A stretch of 64,000 nucleotides of DNA from NCBI GenBank assembly GCA_944990035.1, contig CALYLX010000126.1, positions 558,001 to 622,000 on the forward strand, given 5' to 3'. Source of the stretch: Clitopilus passeckerianus. Its lineage: Eukaryota > Basidiomycota > Agaricomycetes > Agaricales > Entolomataceae. Positions 37,303 to 49,983 of the stretch are shown here, one piece after another. The notes beneath the pieces were generated by a model. The model ran no database searches and was not told the origin of the DNA. It saw only the letters and a program-made list of their open reading frames with translations. The position numbers were made by a program, and so were the translations under genes. Numbering within the stretch: position 1 is the first letter of the stretch; every line of letters starts with the position of its first letter.

Positions 37303-37670
37303 GATGGTACGTGGAATGAGTATTTGGAATAGTTTTGACTATTAGACGGATTGTGGTGGTTGAAATGAAGGAGGGCAGAGTTTATATACACCCCTGTTTG
37401 TGCCGAACTCCACTGGCACGATAGAATGACTTGAATATGTAAACATGCCGATCTCCACTGACGCTATCGTAATGGTCTATCGACGTCTATCCTTGGAAAG
37501 AAGAGCCTAGGAAGCTCCTCGGGCTGATTTTGAGTGGCGCAATGAGATGCAAGTTTGGGCGTAAGAAATCCGCAGCAGCCATGGGCGCTTGTTATCAATG
37601 ATCTGCCACTTTCAGGATGCTAGGCGTCAACCTGTCGTGAACTCGTCTCTTAACTTCCTACTTTATCTTG

Positions 37671-38468
37671 ATGGCTGTTAAAGCGCGGGTCTACATCGTT
37701 CGTCACGGAGAAACCGCAGAAAACCGCCAAGGAATCATCCAGGGTCAGCTGGATAGCAGCCTGAACAGCCTTGGGTTTGAGCAGGCACGATTGGTTGGAG
37801 ATGCACTGAAGTTTGTCCCATTTGACAAAGCCTACAGTAGCGATCTGAAAAGAGCAGCAAACGTGCGTGTACATCCTACGTGTTTCCGAAAGTTTCAACC
37901 TGCTTATCTGGCTCCTTCGGGATAGACGGCTGAGGAGATACTAAAGCATCATCTTGAAGTCACCCTTACACAGCAGAAGGATCTACGTGAAAGAGTAGGT
38001 ATCTGCTTAAAATTCCAGGCATCACTCATCTCAGCTCTTATAATTTAGTACTTCGGTGACCTCCAAGGCCTGCCTGTGCATACCAAGCAGGAAGCTGCGG
38101 AGAAAGGGTACGGCAAATCGATCGAGTCTGGTGTCCTATTCGCAGCGCGGGCGGAGAACTGGTGGCTCAAATCGCTCCTTGGCGACATAGCAACGCTGCC
38201 CCACAGAGAGGAGCCCTACAACATCCTCGTAGTCTCCCATGGTGGATTCATCGGGACATTATTGAGGGTCTTGGAGAACAGCGGAAGAATAAAATGTGCA
38301 ACACGCAGAATGATCACGGGCAAATGCATGAACACTTCTATTTCAATCGTCGAGCTTGGGCCAAACAACAAAGGGACGCTCGTGCAGTACAGTGACATTT
38401 CACATCTGAAGGACTTGGCAGAGTCTGTGGTACAGAGCAATGCGGATGTCGAGCTGGAAACGAAATAG
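37671..38468 (+). CDS. Histidine phosphatase superfamily protein (phosphoglycerate mutase-like)
   Basis: A soluble phosphatase-fold protein. The start ATG at 37671 gives MAVKARVYIVRHGETAENRQ, with the catalytic RHG motif. It continues with GIIQGQLDSSLNSLGFEQAR, FDKAYSSDLKRAANTAEEIL across an intron, LTQQKDLRER-YFGDLQGLPV and PYNILVVSHGGFIGTLLRVL, the second catalytic His region. The C-terminal 40 residues end ELETK. Key residues (RHG, R of SSDLKRA, E in the Arg-x-x-x-x-G region, and SHGG) are all present, so it should be active. Members hydrolyse sugar phosphates such as fructose-2,6-bisphosphate or act as broad phosphatases. The substrate cannot be read from the sequence. About 200 residues in three or four exons. 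Confidence 0.9.
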
Positions 38469-38697
38469 AGTCTCGCAATAGAGGGCCGGAGATCGAGCCG
38501 CTATTCCAGAAATAGAAATCCGACTTGTTTTTTTCCCTCGTTTCTTGGCACATGACATGGGAGCGGGCTTGCACCGCCTCCGCCAAAAGCCATCTTGAAC
38601 ATCCGGACTGGTACGTGCATAATAACGTCAACGCCACCGTCCATATAGTCCCCTTTTAAACCCTAACACTCCTTTCCCCCAACCGCATCCTCCGAAC

Positions 38698-40738
38698 ATG
38701 TCCAGTCTACCGCCCAGTGAACATTCCCCGTTACTGAATGGAAATGGCGAACGTCGTAGCGGCGGTTCGATGTTCCAGCGCCTCGCGACCATCATCAAGG
38801 CGGAGGGAGAACCCAGCTGGCTTCAGTCTTATCGTTGGTTCTTCTTCAATTCGTGGATCAACGTCCTCCTTGTCTTCATTCCGTTAAGCTTCATCTCGCA
38901 CCACTTGGACTGGGATGCTGCTTTGCGCTTCTCCTTCAGTTTCTTCGCAATTATCCCGCTTGCCAAGGTACATCTCCATCTATGGTATTGTGAATATTCC
39001 TTGTGCTAAAAATGACTCAATAAAGCTTCTTGGTGAAGCTACGGATCAAATGTCAGCCAAGCTGGGTCAAACTCTTGCTGGCCTTCTGAACGCATCGTTT
39101 GGAAACGCAGTCGAAATTATCGTTGGTGTTGCTGCTCTCATGCAAAGTGAATAATCATCGTATACTGCCCACTGAGCTCCCTTGTTGACTGTTCGTTATT
39201 CTCACAGACGAGCTCCGCATCGTTCAGACTTCTGTAGGCGAACTCAGCCTATGACGACCTTATTTGGTCTGACCTTGCGTAGATGCTCGGCTCCATCCTC
39301 TCCAACATTCTGTTGGTACTTGGCTCCTCCTTCATTGCCGGTGGGTCACATTTGGTATTCCTTGATTCTTTCAAGGAAGCTAAAATCGACGTTAGCTGGC
39401 TTCAAATTCCATGAATCATCTTTCCAAGTTACCGGAACACAAGCGTTAGTACTCTGTCATGTAATGCCTTGATTGACCGTACTGATTCCTCTCAAACAGT
39501 TCTGCCTCTGTATGTCACTGTCCCCTCCACCTCGTTGCCTTCTTACTTACAAGCAATGTCGTAGTTCATGACCCTTGCCTGTATAAGTACGCAATCCATG
39601 ATTTAATCTTCTACACATGTGCTGACGTCCCTTTGTAGCTCTGGTCATCCCTGCCGCATATCATAGCACCAAAGTCGATGGCTCCAAAGGTCTCGGGCAT
39701 CCTTCGTTGTTGAAGGCTGTTAATGACACAGCGTCCGATCTAGATCCCGAGGGCCAAGCTGGATTGCTCGTCATCTCGAGGGGGACGGCCCTTCTCCTTC
39801 TTGCTGTGTATATTCTGTATCTCGTATTCCAGGTTAGTTGTTATTTCTCTAGGGAAGGTGGGGAGGTCACTAATGGGGACGTGTCTTTTAGCTCAAGACC
39901 CATCCCGATTTCTTCGAGCCGGAGGTCAAAGATGAAGAAGAAGAGGAACCCAAGATGAGCATTGTTGCCTCCGCCTCCGCGTATGTCGGTCTCCTTGGGC
40001 TCAATGTGTTACTCTGTTGACGTAGTTCCATGCAGCCTTGGGCTGGTCACTGTGGTCACTTCGTTCTGCGCTGATTATCGTGAGTAACTATCATGCTACC
40101 AATGTGGTCAATGTATCTAACGATGTCTTTTCTCAGTCGTCGCCTCCATTGAAGAAACAGCGAACCGATATGGAATCCCCAAACCATTCATTGGTCTCAT
40201 CTTACTCCCCATTGTGGTTGGTGAATAATATTGCTTTCATGGAATCAAGTATCGATAACTAGAAACAGGCAAACGCAGCGGAACACGTCACGGCTATCTT
40301 CATGGCCGTCAAGAATAGAATGGAAACTACCATCACCATCTGTGTTGGCTCTTCAATCGTGAGTTTACTGTCCATCACAAGAGGGACTTGGTGTTGACAG
40401 GCTTCCCTAGCAAATTGCCGCCTTCGTTGTTCCCCTTCTGGTCATTGTCGGCTGGGCGTAAGTTTCGCCTCTTCACCTGTGGTAACTTGTTCTGACACCT
40501 GATCAGTACTGGCCACGAGTTGACCCTCTTCTTCGCCAACTTTGAAACCATTGTGTTTTTCGCCTCTGTCCTTTTGGTCAACACACTCGTCCAGGACGGT
40601 CGCTCCAACTATATGGAGGGTGTCATGCTGATTACGCTCTACTGTGTCATTGCTCTCTCTTGTAGGTGCCCTTCTATCTCTCAACCTTGACATCTCTGAC
40701 ACATTTTTCCTTAGTCTGGGTCGCATAAATCCACACTC
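38698..40738 (+). CDS. VCX1: Vacuolar Ca2+/H+ exchanger, CAX/Vcx1 family
   Basis: A cation/proton antiporter that loads Ca2+ into the vacuole. The start ATG is at 38698 (MSSLPPSEHSPLLNGNGERR, a disordered cytosolic N-terminus). About eleven transmembrane segments follow. The two ion-selective alpha repeats are clear: LNASFGNAVEIIVGVAALMQ in the first half and PIVANAAEHVTAIFMAVKNR in the second, each with the conserved G/P-N-A-x-E motif. MLGSILSNILLVLGSSFIAG lies in the first half. An acidic cytosolic loop (KDEEEEEPKMS) separates the halves, as usual for this family. ATGHELTLFFANFETIVFFA and MLITLYCVIALS near the end are followed by a tiny last exon, FWVA, with its stop at 40736-40738. The gene is split by many short introns. 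Confidence 0.94.
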
Positions 40739-43194
40739 TATATCGAATCTAATACTGCTTCCATATACCCTCAAATCTGTTCCGCCATAATTAACCTCCT
40801 TAATCTGTGGCAGTTACTGTATCCTCACATGTCTCAGAGATAGATACCGAAAAATTTGTGAGCTTGTGATAGTTGTTCAATAGGTGTGTATCCCCGAATC
40901 CAGCTTTTGATTTTGACACCCACCCTCGAAATGACTTGAATGTGCCTCGCTGGTTGGACGCAAATGTGAGGGTGAATGCGAATTCGACTGACACGCTTTG
41001 GCACATTGGCCTGGGTTCAAACTATCTACTTTTGCGCGCCCGCGGGCAGCCTGCTACCCTCTTCCATCACTGAACTTCCTCACCCCAGCCTTGCAGTAAC
41101 GACTTGGCCTCCCACCATTGTTGCGCTGGCCGGCGTTTCTTTTTTTAAATCGACATTGATCACGCAGCAGTGTATTTCGGTAAGGTATCGAGAAACATGC
41201 ATCAGTAATTATGTTCGAAGAAATGAGTTGAGCTATATCTTACTTTTTTTCGGACTTAGCCTTCGCATTTTGGTTGTTCACGGAATGTATTTGATGCCTG
41301 TGGGAGAAGCGTCAGCACCGATAAGGATGAAGAGCTAAAGGCTTTGGGCGAGGTGGTGTGCTGGGTGGTAGTCGCGGGTGGGGGCGTTGTTGGAAGCTGG
41401 AGAGGAACGTCAGCTGTGATGGCGGCAAGGCGGGCACAAGAGGACTAACCTATTTGTCGGAGAGGAAACGCTAACCACCCTACCGGCACGACACTCCAAG
41501 AGGACCTTCCAGTACGGATACAGCCTGCACATCTACTGTTCGTTTCACCCAGTCGATCCGCGTACGGAGAGTGGTGAAGGAACGCCTGGTTGTGTGAGGG
41601 ATTATTTTTTACCATCTGCACCCCATCCAAGTCCCACACGGTTTTACCCGCATGGAAAATTCGACCATGGGAGCGAATCCGCAAACCCACTTAGGAGGTC
41701 GACACCAGTCACCTGGTGGGAACCCGTGGCCTTGGACATCACCAGCACCCAAGGTTACACCGGCGGTCGCACTTGTAGCTGTAATCTAACGTTGCTGGAA
41801 GGTATCCCCGAGGACGACGCTAGCTCTCTGGTTGACACAGGGCGGCGACATACTCTCGACATTGTCGACGTCGGGAAACCTAAAAAGCACAGGGTCAGCA
41901 CCGTCCTAGCGACAATGGAGATACCTACCATTGTGCTGTCAACGATGAGAAGAGTGTGTAATTGTAGTAGTGAAGCAGAAGTAGTAATGGGAGATGCAAA
42001 TGAGAAAGAACTCGATGTTCTGAGGAAAAATAGCGGAATTTGAGGCGCTTTTATAGTCTTTCGACGGGGTGGCTAACTCGATAGACATTAGATGACGATA
42101 TTTTTGGAGGCCTCGAATCTCCTAGATTGGCCTGGCCCTTTCAAAATGAGGCTTGCAGTCAAGGTTGCAACTTTTACGAGTTAGAGCTAAGAATAACTCT
42201 GGCCTTGACCAAGCCTTGACGCTCAGAGGACTCTTTGATTGGCATGTTTTCTATGTGTATCATCATTTCCTTGTTCAAATTGTAGATAAATACAGTATAT
42301 GAAGGGATTTGATTTTTCTGAGAGATTGAGATTGAGAACCTCCGTGGGTGAAGCCGATTGCTGGAACCTAGCTGTGGCGCACAACAGCGTCTTCATAACC
42401 AAGATAGGAAGATATTGACCTGATTAGACGCAACCTACATTATAACCTTGGCATAAAACCGCAAATGCTGGTAGAGGGTTCTACTGTAGAATAATCTGCA
42501 GCCATGCCTACTAGGCTCGGGTGTGTTCGTTTGTGGATCTGGTTCGAACTTCCGGTAGGGTGAGTCTGAACGTCGCTCCGTGAGGGCCGTAAATCTCGGA
42601 GCCCTTAGCTAGGCTACTTTTCTGCGCGCACTCATAAAACTTCGGCCTCTCCTTCGACTTCGTGAACCTATTCGTCTCTGTCTCATGTTAACGATCCAAC
42701 CGTCCCCTATCTCACCAGAATATCTGAGCATACAGGGACTCGGAGTCTCTCGTCGTTCAAGTTTACCCAAGTGTTCGCTGCGGGGGTTTACTAACAGCAA
42801 GAAGTGGAGACGGACCTGAACCGTGTTGGCGGTGGTCTCAAGGCCACAGTCCACATCAGAAGAAATCAAGGAAAGGTTCCTGAACGGAAACGTCACAGGA
42901 GGCTACGGGCTTCTTTTAAGAGTATTAGTGATTGCGATACTACGTTCGGCCTTGTCGCTGGTACTGGTCCAAACATTTCGTAGGAGGCTAACTCAGGTTT
43001 CGGAGGGAAGTCCAAACACCAGCATAAATAAATTGAAATCATGATTTGTCAAGGCGCGTTGCGTGTGACAGTGACAATTTGAACGCGCTTGTCACGTGCG
43101 CCAATTTGCGTTGATCATCTCACCAGCTCCTGTCCGAGTCTGCGTTGGGCCACTGTTGCACGTTTGAACTCTTCTTCTGGCTTCCCTCACGACC
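40739..43194. other. Gene-poor interval between VCX1 and RAP1
   Basis: About 2.4 kb. The longest open frame (plus 41594-42043, 149 codons) has no recognisable motif. On the minus strand, 41950-41290 shows a pyrimidine-rich leader, an ATG immediately followed by a good GTAGGT donor near 41943, and separate exon-like stretches, including a Thr/Pro-rich one around 41430-41300. I cannot join these convincingly. The last 200-300 bp before 43195 must hold the RAP1 promoter. No repeats, tRNA or transposon domains were seen. Confidence 0.4.
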
Positions 43195-45833
43195 ATGTCC
43201 TCGAAAAGCCAGCGGAAGAGGTCGCCTATATTCACGGACGATCAGGGGAATCCCATATGCGTCTTTATACATTCAAGTATCAACGAACAACACAAAATTG
43301 ACAAATTAACTAAAGATATCGAGGTATGTCCTGCGGAGATTCCGATATTTTGGACCTAACCTGATAGAATAGAACTATGGTGGAAGAGTTATTGACTCAC
43401 AAGAGGGTGTTGACACCGTGCTGGTCGATAAAGGGAAGGCTAACAGGGCTGGTTTACAGCTCGTTTACGGATGTAGCACTGTGCCAGGGAGGAGCAGTAT
43501 ATGGATTGAGCCCCCAAATGGGTACGAGACTGCATTAAATCAGGATATTGTTCACACTCTATGCCGAAGAGAAAAGGCATGGGAGGTGGTCCGTAAGTCC
43601 TTCAATTTTCCTTGCCTTTGGCCGGTGTGCTCATTTGACTCTTGTGTAGTCAGAGGAAGAGGTTCACAGAAGAAGAGGATGAGAAATTGTGTGAATACAT
43701 CGCAAAGCGGATCCCCAACTATGATGCCGGTGGACGTCGTGGCGATGGCATTTTTATTGACCTGGAAATGATGGTGAGAAGGTACTTTAGTCTCCTCTCT
43801 CCAAATCTCACGTGTGTTGCGCTGTAGGGAAATGCGTCGGAGCAAGGCGAAGAGTTCTATTGGGCACGGAGACATACTTGGCAAAGCTGGCGAAATCGGT
43901 TCAATAAGAACTTCGAGCGCCTGAATCCGAAAGTCGACGAGATCGCCCGCAGATTGCTACCTTCGGAAATAGAAGCCTACCATCTTGACCGTAGGCTGAA
44001 CAGGCGCGTTCCAAAACTTGACTTTGAAGAAGACGAAGAAGAAGACGAGGAGTCCAACTTATCGAGTGACGTTGATCTACCCGCCGCAGGGGCCTGGCGG
44101 CAACGTTACACGATTGAGGAAGAACAACCTATCCGCAAAGCTCGCCGTCCCAAAGCCAAAATCAGTCAGAATCAGAAGAATCAGTGGAAGGCACATGCGT
44201 TAGATTCCGAGGAGGAGTCGGACGAGGATCTGTAAGTACCTGTGACCTAATCTGCTATCTTATACTGATTCCATTCATATTCCTTAGTCCGCGTGCGCAC
44301 ACTTCGAACCGCCGAGAATCTCCGTTGTTTAGCGAGGATGAAGGGCACGTTTCCCCCCTATTCAGCGATGTTGAAGAGGCGGAAGGATATATGCAACCAG
44401 TAGAACAAGCAAAAATGCAGCTGTTTCACCCTGATGACGACTACGATCCAGTACTAGGTAACGACTTTGACTTCGAGCCCCTGGAAGGGCCCAACCCTTA
44501 CCAACATCGCCTGGCAGACTCAGACGATCTACCCGCTCCTTCTCAGGCCTTCCTCTCGTCTCAGAAAACTCTGGTCGAGCAACCAATCTCTACGAAACGT
44601 ATTCCCAGTTCTATTTCAAGGCGCAGGCCTCAGTCACAGCAGTCCCCTGCACAAGCAAACATGCAACCTGGACCCTCCCGGCCATCAAGCGCCCGCCGAA
44701 GAGATTCTCATGGGACACCTTTACAAAGGGGAGTCCGACCTGACGTCCAACCATCCTCTGCCCGCTCCCAGCCCACCGCACTCGCGCGACAAGCTCGAGA
44801 CGATGACCAGCCGTCCCCCGCCCGCCTTCTGCCTATTTCGCCCGCATTGCGAGTCCAACCATCCCCTGTCCGCTCTCAACCTACGTCACCCTCACGGAAA
44901 GCTCTCGACGATATTCAATCATCTCCTGTTCGCTCTCAGCCGGTCTCACCTGCGCGACAAGCACTCTCATCCCGCAAAAGTGCTGCAGTGAAAGTTGTTC
45001 AACGCCCGGAAAAGCCAGCGTCTCGTAAGAGAAAGGCATCAATGCCTCCACAGGATGCACCCTCTCGCAACACTAGGGCTCGGTCTAGATCTGTCCCCGT
45101 TGGACCGCTTGCTGCTCTTCCCCCTCCCAGGAAGCGGAAGAAACAGCCCGAACTACGACCAGTTATTGAATCGCCTCAGGCACCTCCGCCGGAAGAACCA
45201 TTTTGGGACGACTACCAAGTCGACGATGAAGAAGCCTTGCCACCCATCGAGCAGAACCAAGTAGCTTCGGCCGCCACTTCGAATCAAGTGGATGAAATGG
45301 ATGTTCAGGATCAGCTCGTACCAGAGACAGTTTTTAGTGATGCCTCACAAAGTACCATGGATACAGACGATGCCCAGATCGACGCAGCTTTACGACAGCG
45401 AGATGGAGACGAGCCGACCTCTCAATTCCCCACTTCGTTTTACGGGCCCGTGGATAGTGTCCTAGCGAAGTTCGAAGCTAGCTTGACAAATACCATGAAC
45501 CCCAGTAAAACTGGCGGAAGCAGCCTCAGGATCCCACAACCTTTCTTCCAGTCAAGCGCACCAAGCTCCCTTCGAGAGACTACCTTCTCTTTCTCTCCAT
45601 CGGCTGGTACGGTCAAGGCCGTGACACCTCGTCGTCAACTGTCAAGCTCGAGTGCAGAAACATTCCCTATCCCCGGAACAAGAGCTAGTGCTGTGAAGGA
45701 GAGGATTCAGGAGATTGAGAAGTCGACCCCGTACAAACCCCCAGCTGGAACGAAGGCAGCCAGGTTCAGGGAAAGGGCGGAGCAGGCCGAGAAAAGCTCA
45801 CAGAAGCGGGTGCTCCGACCTAGACAGAAATAA
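43195..45833 (+). CDS. RAP1: Telomere/silencing protein RAP1 (BRCT and Rap1-Myb domains)
   Basis: A homologue of the shelterin protein Rap1. The start ATG at 43195 opens MSSKSQRKRSPIFTDDQGNP, leading into an N-terminal BRCT domain (ICVFIHSSINEQHKIDKLTK, NYGGRVIDSQEGVDTVLVDK, YGCSTVPGRSSIWIEPPNGY). A single Rap1-type Myb domain spans two exons: RKRFTEEEDEKLCEYIAKRI, GGRRGDGIFIDLEMM, then RHTWQSWRNRFNKNFERLNP. Acidic segments and a long Ser/Pro/Arg-rich disordered region follow, ending RVLRPRQK. No clear C-terminal RCT domain is recognisable, though the last 80 residues (IPGTRASAVKERIQEIEKST) are helical. As in fission yeast and human, one Myb domain suggests recruitment through a partner rather than direct DNA binding; that is inference. 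Stop 45831-45833. Confidence 0.88.
44741..44970 (+). repeat. Imperfect Ser-Pro repeats inside RAP1
   Basis: Four degenerate units of about 18-20 residues built on QPSxxRSQPxSPxRxALDD: QPSSARSQPTALARQARDD, QPSPARLLPISPAL, QPSPVRSQPTSPSRKALDD and QSSPVRSQPVSPARQAL. The DNA copies share recurring words such as cgctctcagcc. They multiply S/T-P-x-R/K sites, which are typical proline-directed kinase targets. Confidence 0.75.
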
Positions 45834-46129
45834 GATCATGATACCCATACATTACCCAAAACACCCAGGATGGAAAGTGTTAGCATAATTATGTTTCACT
45901 TATTCTCTTATTTCTCTCCTGTAATGATATCGCGAAAAAATGCATAATTTAAGGACTCGGTAGTGTCTAGAGGTCATATTAATGGCGCATACAGTACTCT
46001 AGAATAGATAATAGGAAACGTTGGATATGAGCAAATAGGATGATAGAGAATATAAAAAATTGTTGTCCAGGCTGAACAGGATATCATATGTTTGAATGAG
46101 GATATGAATATGGTTCTGTGGAAAAGCGT

Positions 46130-47313
46130 TCATGTTATGAGGCTGTCTCCTTGTAGTTCGTCAAACTTCCTTCTTGCCATTCGTATGTTCAACTTGATGG
46201 CAGCGGTTTCTGCAAGCGCAAGCAAGTTTGATGAGTGATGGCGTTAAGGAGGACGAATAGAAGCCTACCAATTGTGGGGTCGTGGACGATGACCAACACG
46301 TATGTGTTCTTCGTCATCTCATCAAGCACTGCAGTGAAGTCATAGAGTTCCATCTCCAGCGAGTGAAACTCTTCTCGAACCCGAGAGCACGAATGCTTGA
46401 ATGCCTTGATGAGTTCTGAGGTTCGTTCATATCGTGTGGGGTCCAGCTGATGTCGGTCGATATCTTCTCCGGAAGTAAGAGTCTGGCCCTTGACCTTGGC
46501 AGAGGCACTGAGAGAAGTTGCAATGACGAGGAAGGTGGTACGTTCAAATAGGATCACTTCGGTTGCACTGCATGCCGCAGCAAAGGCGCTGAGATGCCTC
46601 GAGAGCACTGAAGCATTTGGTATCAGGGTATGCACAATATTTGACCAAGCCTAAGCAGACTCTCATTCAGCTCAACGTGAAAATTTTGGCAAAATCGAAA
46701 TCAAACCTTGTAAAGACTCTCATCAAAGATGCTGGTGCCAAAAACGGTGACTGGGCAGTCCCCACTTGCGTCCTCCAAGTCCTTTCTCTTCTTTTCGAAC
46801 ACAGCTGACCTTGGTTCCCTTGCCAAATCCATTTTATGCACGAGTAGGAAGACTGCAGCATCGGGACTATGTTGTTTGAGGCCTTCCAGACAATCCCGGT
46901 AATACTCGAGGTCCTTGTGCATGCCGTGGGTCTCGATATCAAAAACGTAGATCATGACGCCGACATGCTGGAAAATCGTTCCTCGTTGAATAGTGAGATA
47001 GGAGTCCATAAAAGCATCTTGACCGCCGCAGTCCCAGAGGTTGAGGATGAGGTCGCCAAGGAAGCGAACATGGTTCTGCTCCACGTCAATTGTAGCACCA
47101 AGACGGGCAGTCAATGAAGCGGGATTGTTCGAGCTGACAATTCATTATTAACATTGCGAAAGAAGTAAAGAAAACGGGCCTTACAAGATCAGTGAACGCA
47201 TAGACGTCTTCCCGCTTCCCGAGGCACCCATGAGGAGAACCTACGGACGGTCTGTGGTTATTTCTTTTTCTCTGGGTTTGCTGCGCATGTGCAATTCACA
47301 CCTTTTTCTTCAT
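46130..47313 (-). CDS. GTR1: Rag-family GTPase GTR1 (RagA/B type)
   Basis: Part of the Gtr1-Gtr2 heterodimer on the vacuole that signals amino-acid sufficiency to TORC1. A 12-nt coding first exon (MKKK, start 47313) joins to VLLMGASGSGKTSMRSLI, the P-loop. Next come ARLGATIDVEQNHVRFLGDL, ILNLWDCGGQDAFMDSYLTI (Rag-type G3 with Cys instead of the Ras-type residue), FLLVHKMDLA (G4) and TVFGTSIFDESLYKAWSNIV. The C-terminal roadblock-like dimerisation domain includes FAAACSATEVILFERTTFLV, ERTSELIKAFKHSCSR and DFTAVLDEMTKNTYVLVIVH. The end, IRMARRKFDELQGD, is completed by a last exon with its stop at 46130-46132. Length and motifs match RagA/Gtr1 rather than RagC/Gtr2. TAP42 in this window is another TORC1-pathway gene, 32 kb away. 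Confidence 0.95.
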
Positions 47314-47580
47314 GATGAGCAACTATTGAAGTGCTCAGCCCGTCCACGTTAGTGGCGCGCAAGATACGGTGTTTGGTGGTGGTGAGAGGTTGAGAGGCGT
47401 TTTTGTCACTGTTGTCGTCAACGATTTCGGATATAGCAAGCTCAGCCAGACTCGCGTGTGGCAAGCTCCGGGCTTTTGGCGCCCACAGAGCGCCTGAGGT
47501 ACGTGCGCAGCGTGGTTGCTATCTTATCATCTTTTTTGTTTAAAATTACGTTGTATTGTACTGAGAGGACAGGTCCAAAT

Positions 47581-48186
<606 letters not shown>

Positions 48187-48415
48187 GATAGTCCGTTCTC
48201 GTAGTCCGTAAGTGGGTTAGCACCGAGTATTGCTTTGCACTCAGGTTGAGCATGACTGGCATAAAATGGCCAATAAAGGCGCGTATAACGTAAGCAGCGC
48301 TGCTAATTTGAAGTGATCGATTTTTTTGACTTTGGACCGCCATTCTACTAGAAATGAGCCAGGATGCAGATGGGAGCATAGCTAGTGCATACAACACTTT
48401 TTCTTTCGTTTTCAG

Positions 48416-49983
48416 CATTGAATCTGACTCTTACTAGGAACATATACCCTAATCTATTCATTTCTTTCGAAACATGGGCAGACCAAGGCTGCTGAAGCTG
48501 TTAGAAAAGCAGCAAGCACTACTGTAGTGCTGAAAAAGACATTGAAGTAGAAGGTCCGACATTGGATACTATCCTGAAAGAGTGGAAGGAGTTGAAATCC
48601 AAGGAGGATTCTTCGTGTGTATTGCTTTTTGCTATGCTCTCCCTCAATCTCATGGCTCAAGTTAGGGACTCGAGTTCTGACTCTAGTTCTGACGACTCAG
48701 ATGATAGCGACTCGAGCTCTTCAAGCAGCTCTGATTCCGACGGCGACTCCTCGTCAGGTTTGTGTCCACTGTCCAACCATCCCCAGTCCCTTCGCCCTCT
48801 CACCGACAAGGATTCTAGATTCTGATTCAAGTGACTCTTCATCGTCAGACTCTTCATCCGACTCCTCTGAATCAGGTATTTTCGTTGGAAATCTGTAATG
48901 GTGCAGAACTAACCCTACCGGTAGGTGACGAATCCAGTGATGATGAAGCCGCGAAGCCCAAGGTCAAAACGGCCAAGGCAAAGCCCAAAACAGAACGCGA
49001 CTCTAGCGCAACTTTGACTTCTGGCTCCCTTTCTGACCAAGACTCCAAAACAAAGGAGAAGCTAAAGCCTGTGAAAGACGAATCTTCAAGTTCGAGCTCA
49101 AGTTCAGAGTCCAGTTCCGACTCATCCTCCTCCGAGGACTCCTCTGACGATTCCGACGACGATTCTGACCAACCGGCTCCAAAACCTACGAAGGCTAAGA
49201 AGCCTGCTGAAGTCGTAAAGAAGGACGAGGAATCCGGCTCAAGCTCAGAATCATCAGATGAAGACTCGGACGATGAGTCTGACGACGACAGCGAGCCAGA
49301 CACGAAACCGGAGGCAAAGAAGACCAAGGAAACTGCGGCAAAGGCGGATTCCTCGAGTTCAGAGGACTCTGATTCTGACGAATCATCGTCATCCAGCTCC
49401 TCATCATCTTCCAGCTCGTCGGAATCGGAAGGCGAAGCCACACCAAAGCCTAGCAAGGCCTCTCAGTCTACAAACAATGCCGGGACCAAGGTCATCAAAA
49501 AGCGTCGTACTGACAAATCTGGGTCAGCGGTAGCGACTGCAGTCACTACTGAAGGAGAACAGGGATCGTCCCAGGACTCCACGCCTGTCCCCTCGTCCGG
49601 AACCGGCAACGGAAGAAACCAGCGTAAACCCAACGCTCGATTCCAGAGGGTTGATCCCACAAAAGTGGCACAAGACTTCATAATGGACAACGACTATGTC
49701 AAGAAGGTGCGAAAACTCTGCTTCCTTTCACCTGCCAGTGATCTGAACTAGGATTCGCTTTGATTTACAGCAAGCACCTGACAATGACTATGGAGCGCGT
49801 GCTCACCAGGACCTTATCGTGACGAGAGGGGCTGGTTTCAGGAAAGAGAAGAACAAGAAGAAACGAGGGAGCTATCGAGGTGGAGAAATCACGGTAAGTT
49901 GCCGCTTCCATTGCGTTGGTGCTTTCATATTGAATGACATCTTCATCATCTAGATGCAGAGCCATAGCTTCAAGTTTACTTGA
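48416..49983 (+). CDS. SRP40: SRP40/Nopp140-like nucleolar protein, with an apparent frameshift
   Basis: A nucleolar chaperone-like phosphoprotein for snoRNPs and ribosome assembly. A LisH-like N-terminus reads LIYSFLSKHGQTKAAEAVRK, followed by AASTTVVLKK and then, one frame away, DIEVEGPTLDTILKEWKELK. Six A instead of five at 48533-48537 would restore VVLKKDIEVEG. The first coding exon is not fixed; the N-terminal exon begins after an acceptor near 48438, so the start coordinate is approximate. Long Ser/Asp/Glu tracts alternate with Lys/Pro/Ala segments (48664-49450), ideal casein kinase II substrates. The C-terminal SRP40 domain is typical: RKPNARFQRVDPTKVAQDF, DNDYVKKAPDNDYGARAHQD, LIVTRGAGFRKEKNKKKRGS and YRGGEITMQSHSFKF, with stop at 49981-49983. 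Short introns interrupt the Ser-rich part. Confidence 0.9.
48664..49450 (+). repeat. Low-complexity Ser/Asp/Glu tracts of SRP40
   Basis: Repeated tct/agc/gac/gaa codons encode alternating poly-Ser/acidic blocks, separated by Lys-Pro-Ala blocks, the architecture of Nopp140/SRP40. The opposite strand also looks Glu/Ser-rich and open over 500 bp, which is a composition effect and not a gene. Confidence 0.85.

Noticed and set aside
42520..42570. GGTTCGAAC sequence resembling a tRNA T-arm
   Set aside because: No acceptor, D or anticodon stems can be built around it.
44467..44991. Second long open frame overlapping RAP1
   Set aside because: Lies in the Pro/Ser repeat region in another frame; codon content follows from the RAP1 repeats.
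47258..47464. Possible longer N-terminus of GTR1 (MPHASLAELAISEI)
   Set aside because: Out of frame with the P-loop exon; the 4-codon first exon MKKK spliced to VLLMGASGSGKT matches the family.
48872..49456. Long Glu/Ser-rich open frame on the minus strand
   Set aside because: Mirror of the Ser/Asp codons of SRP40 on the plus strand; a composition artefact.
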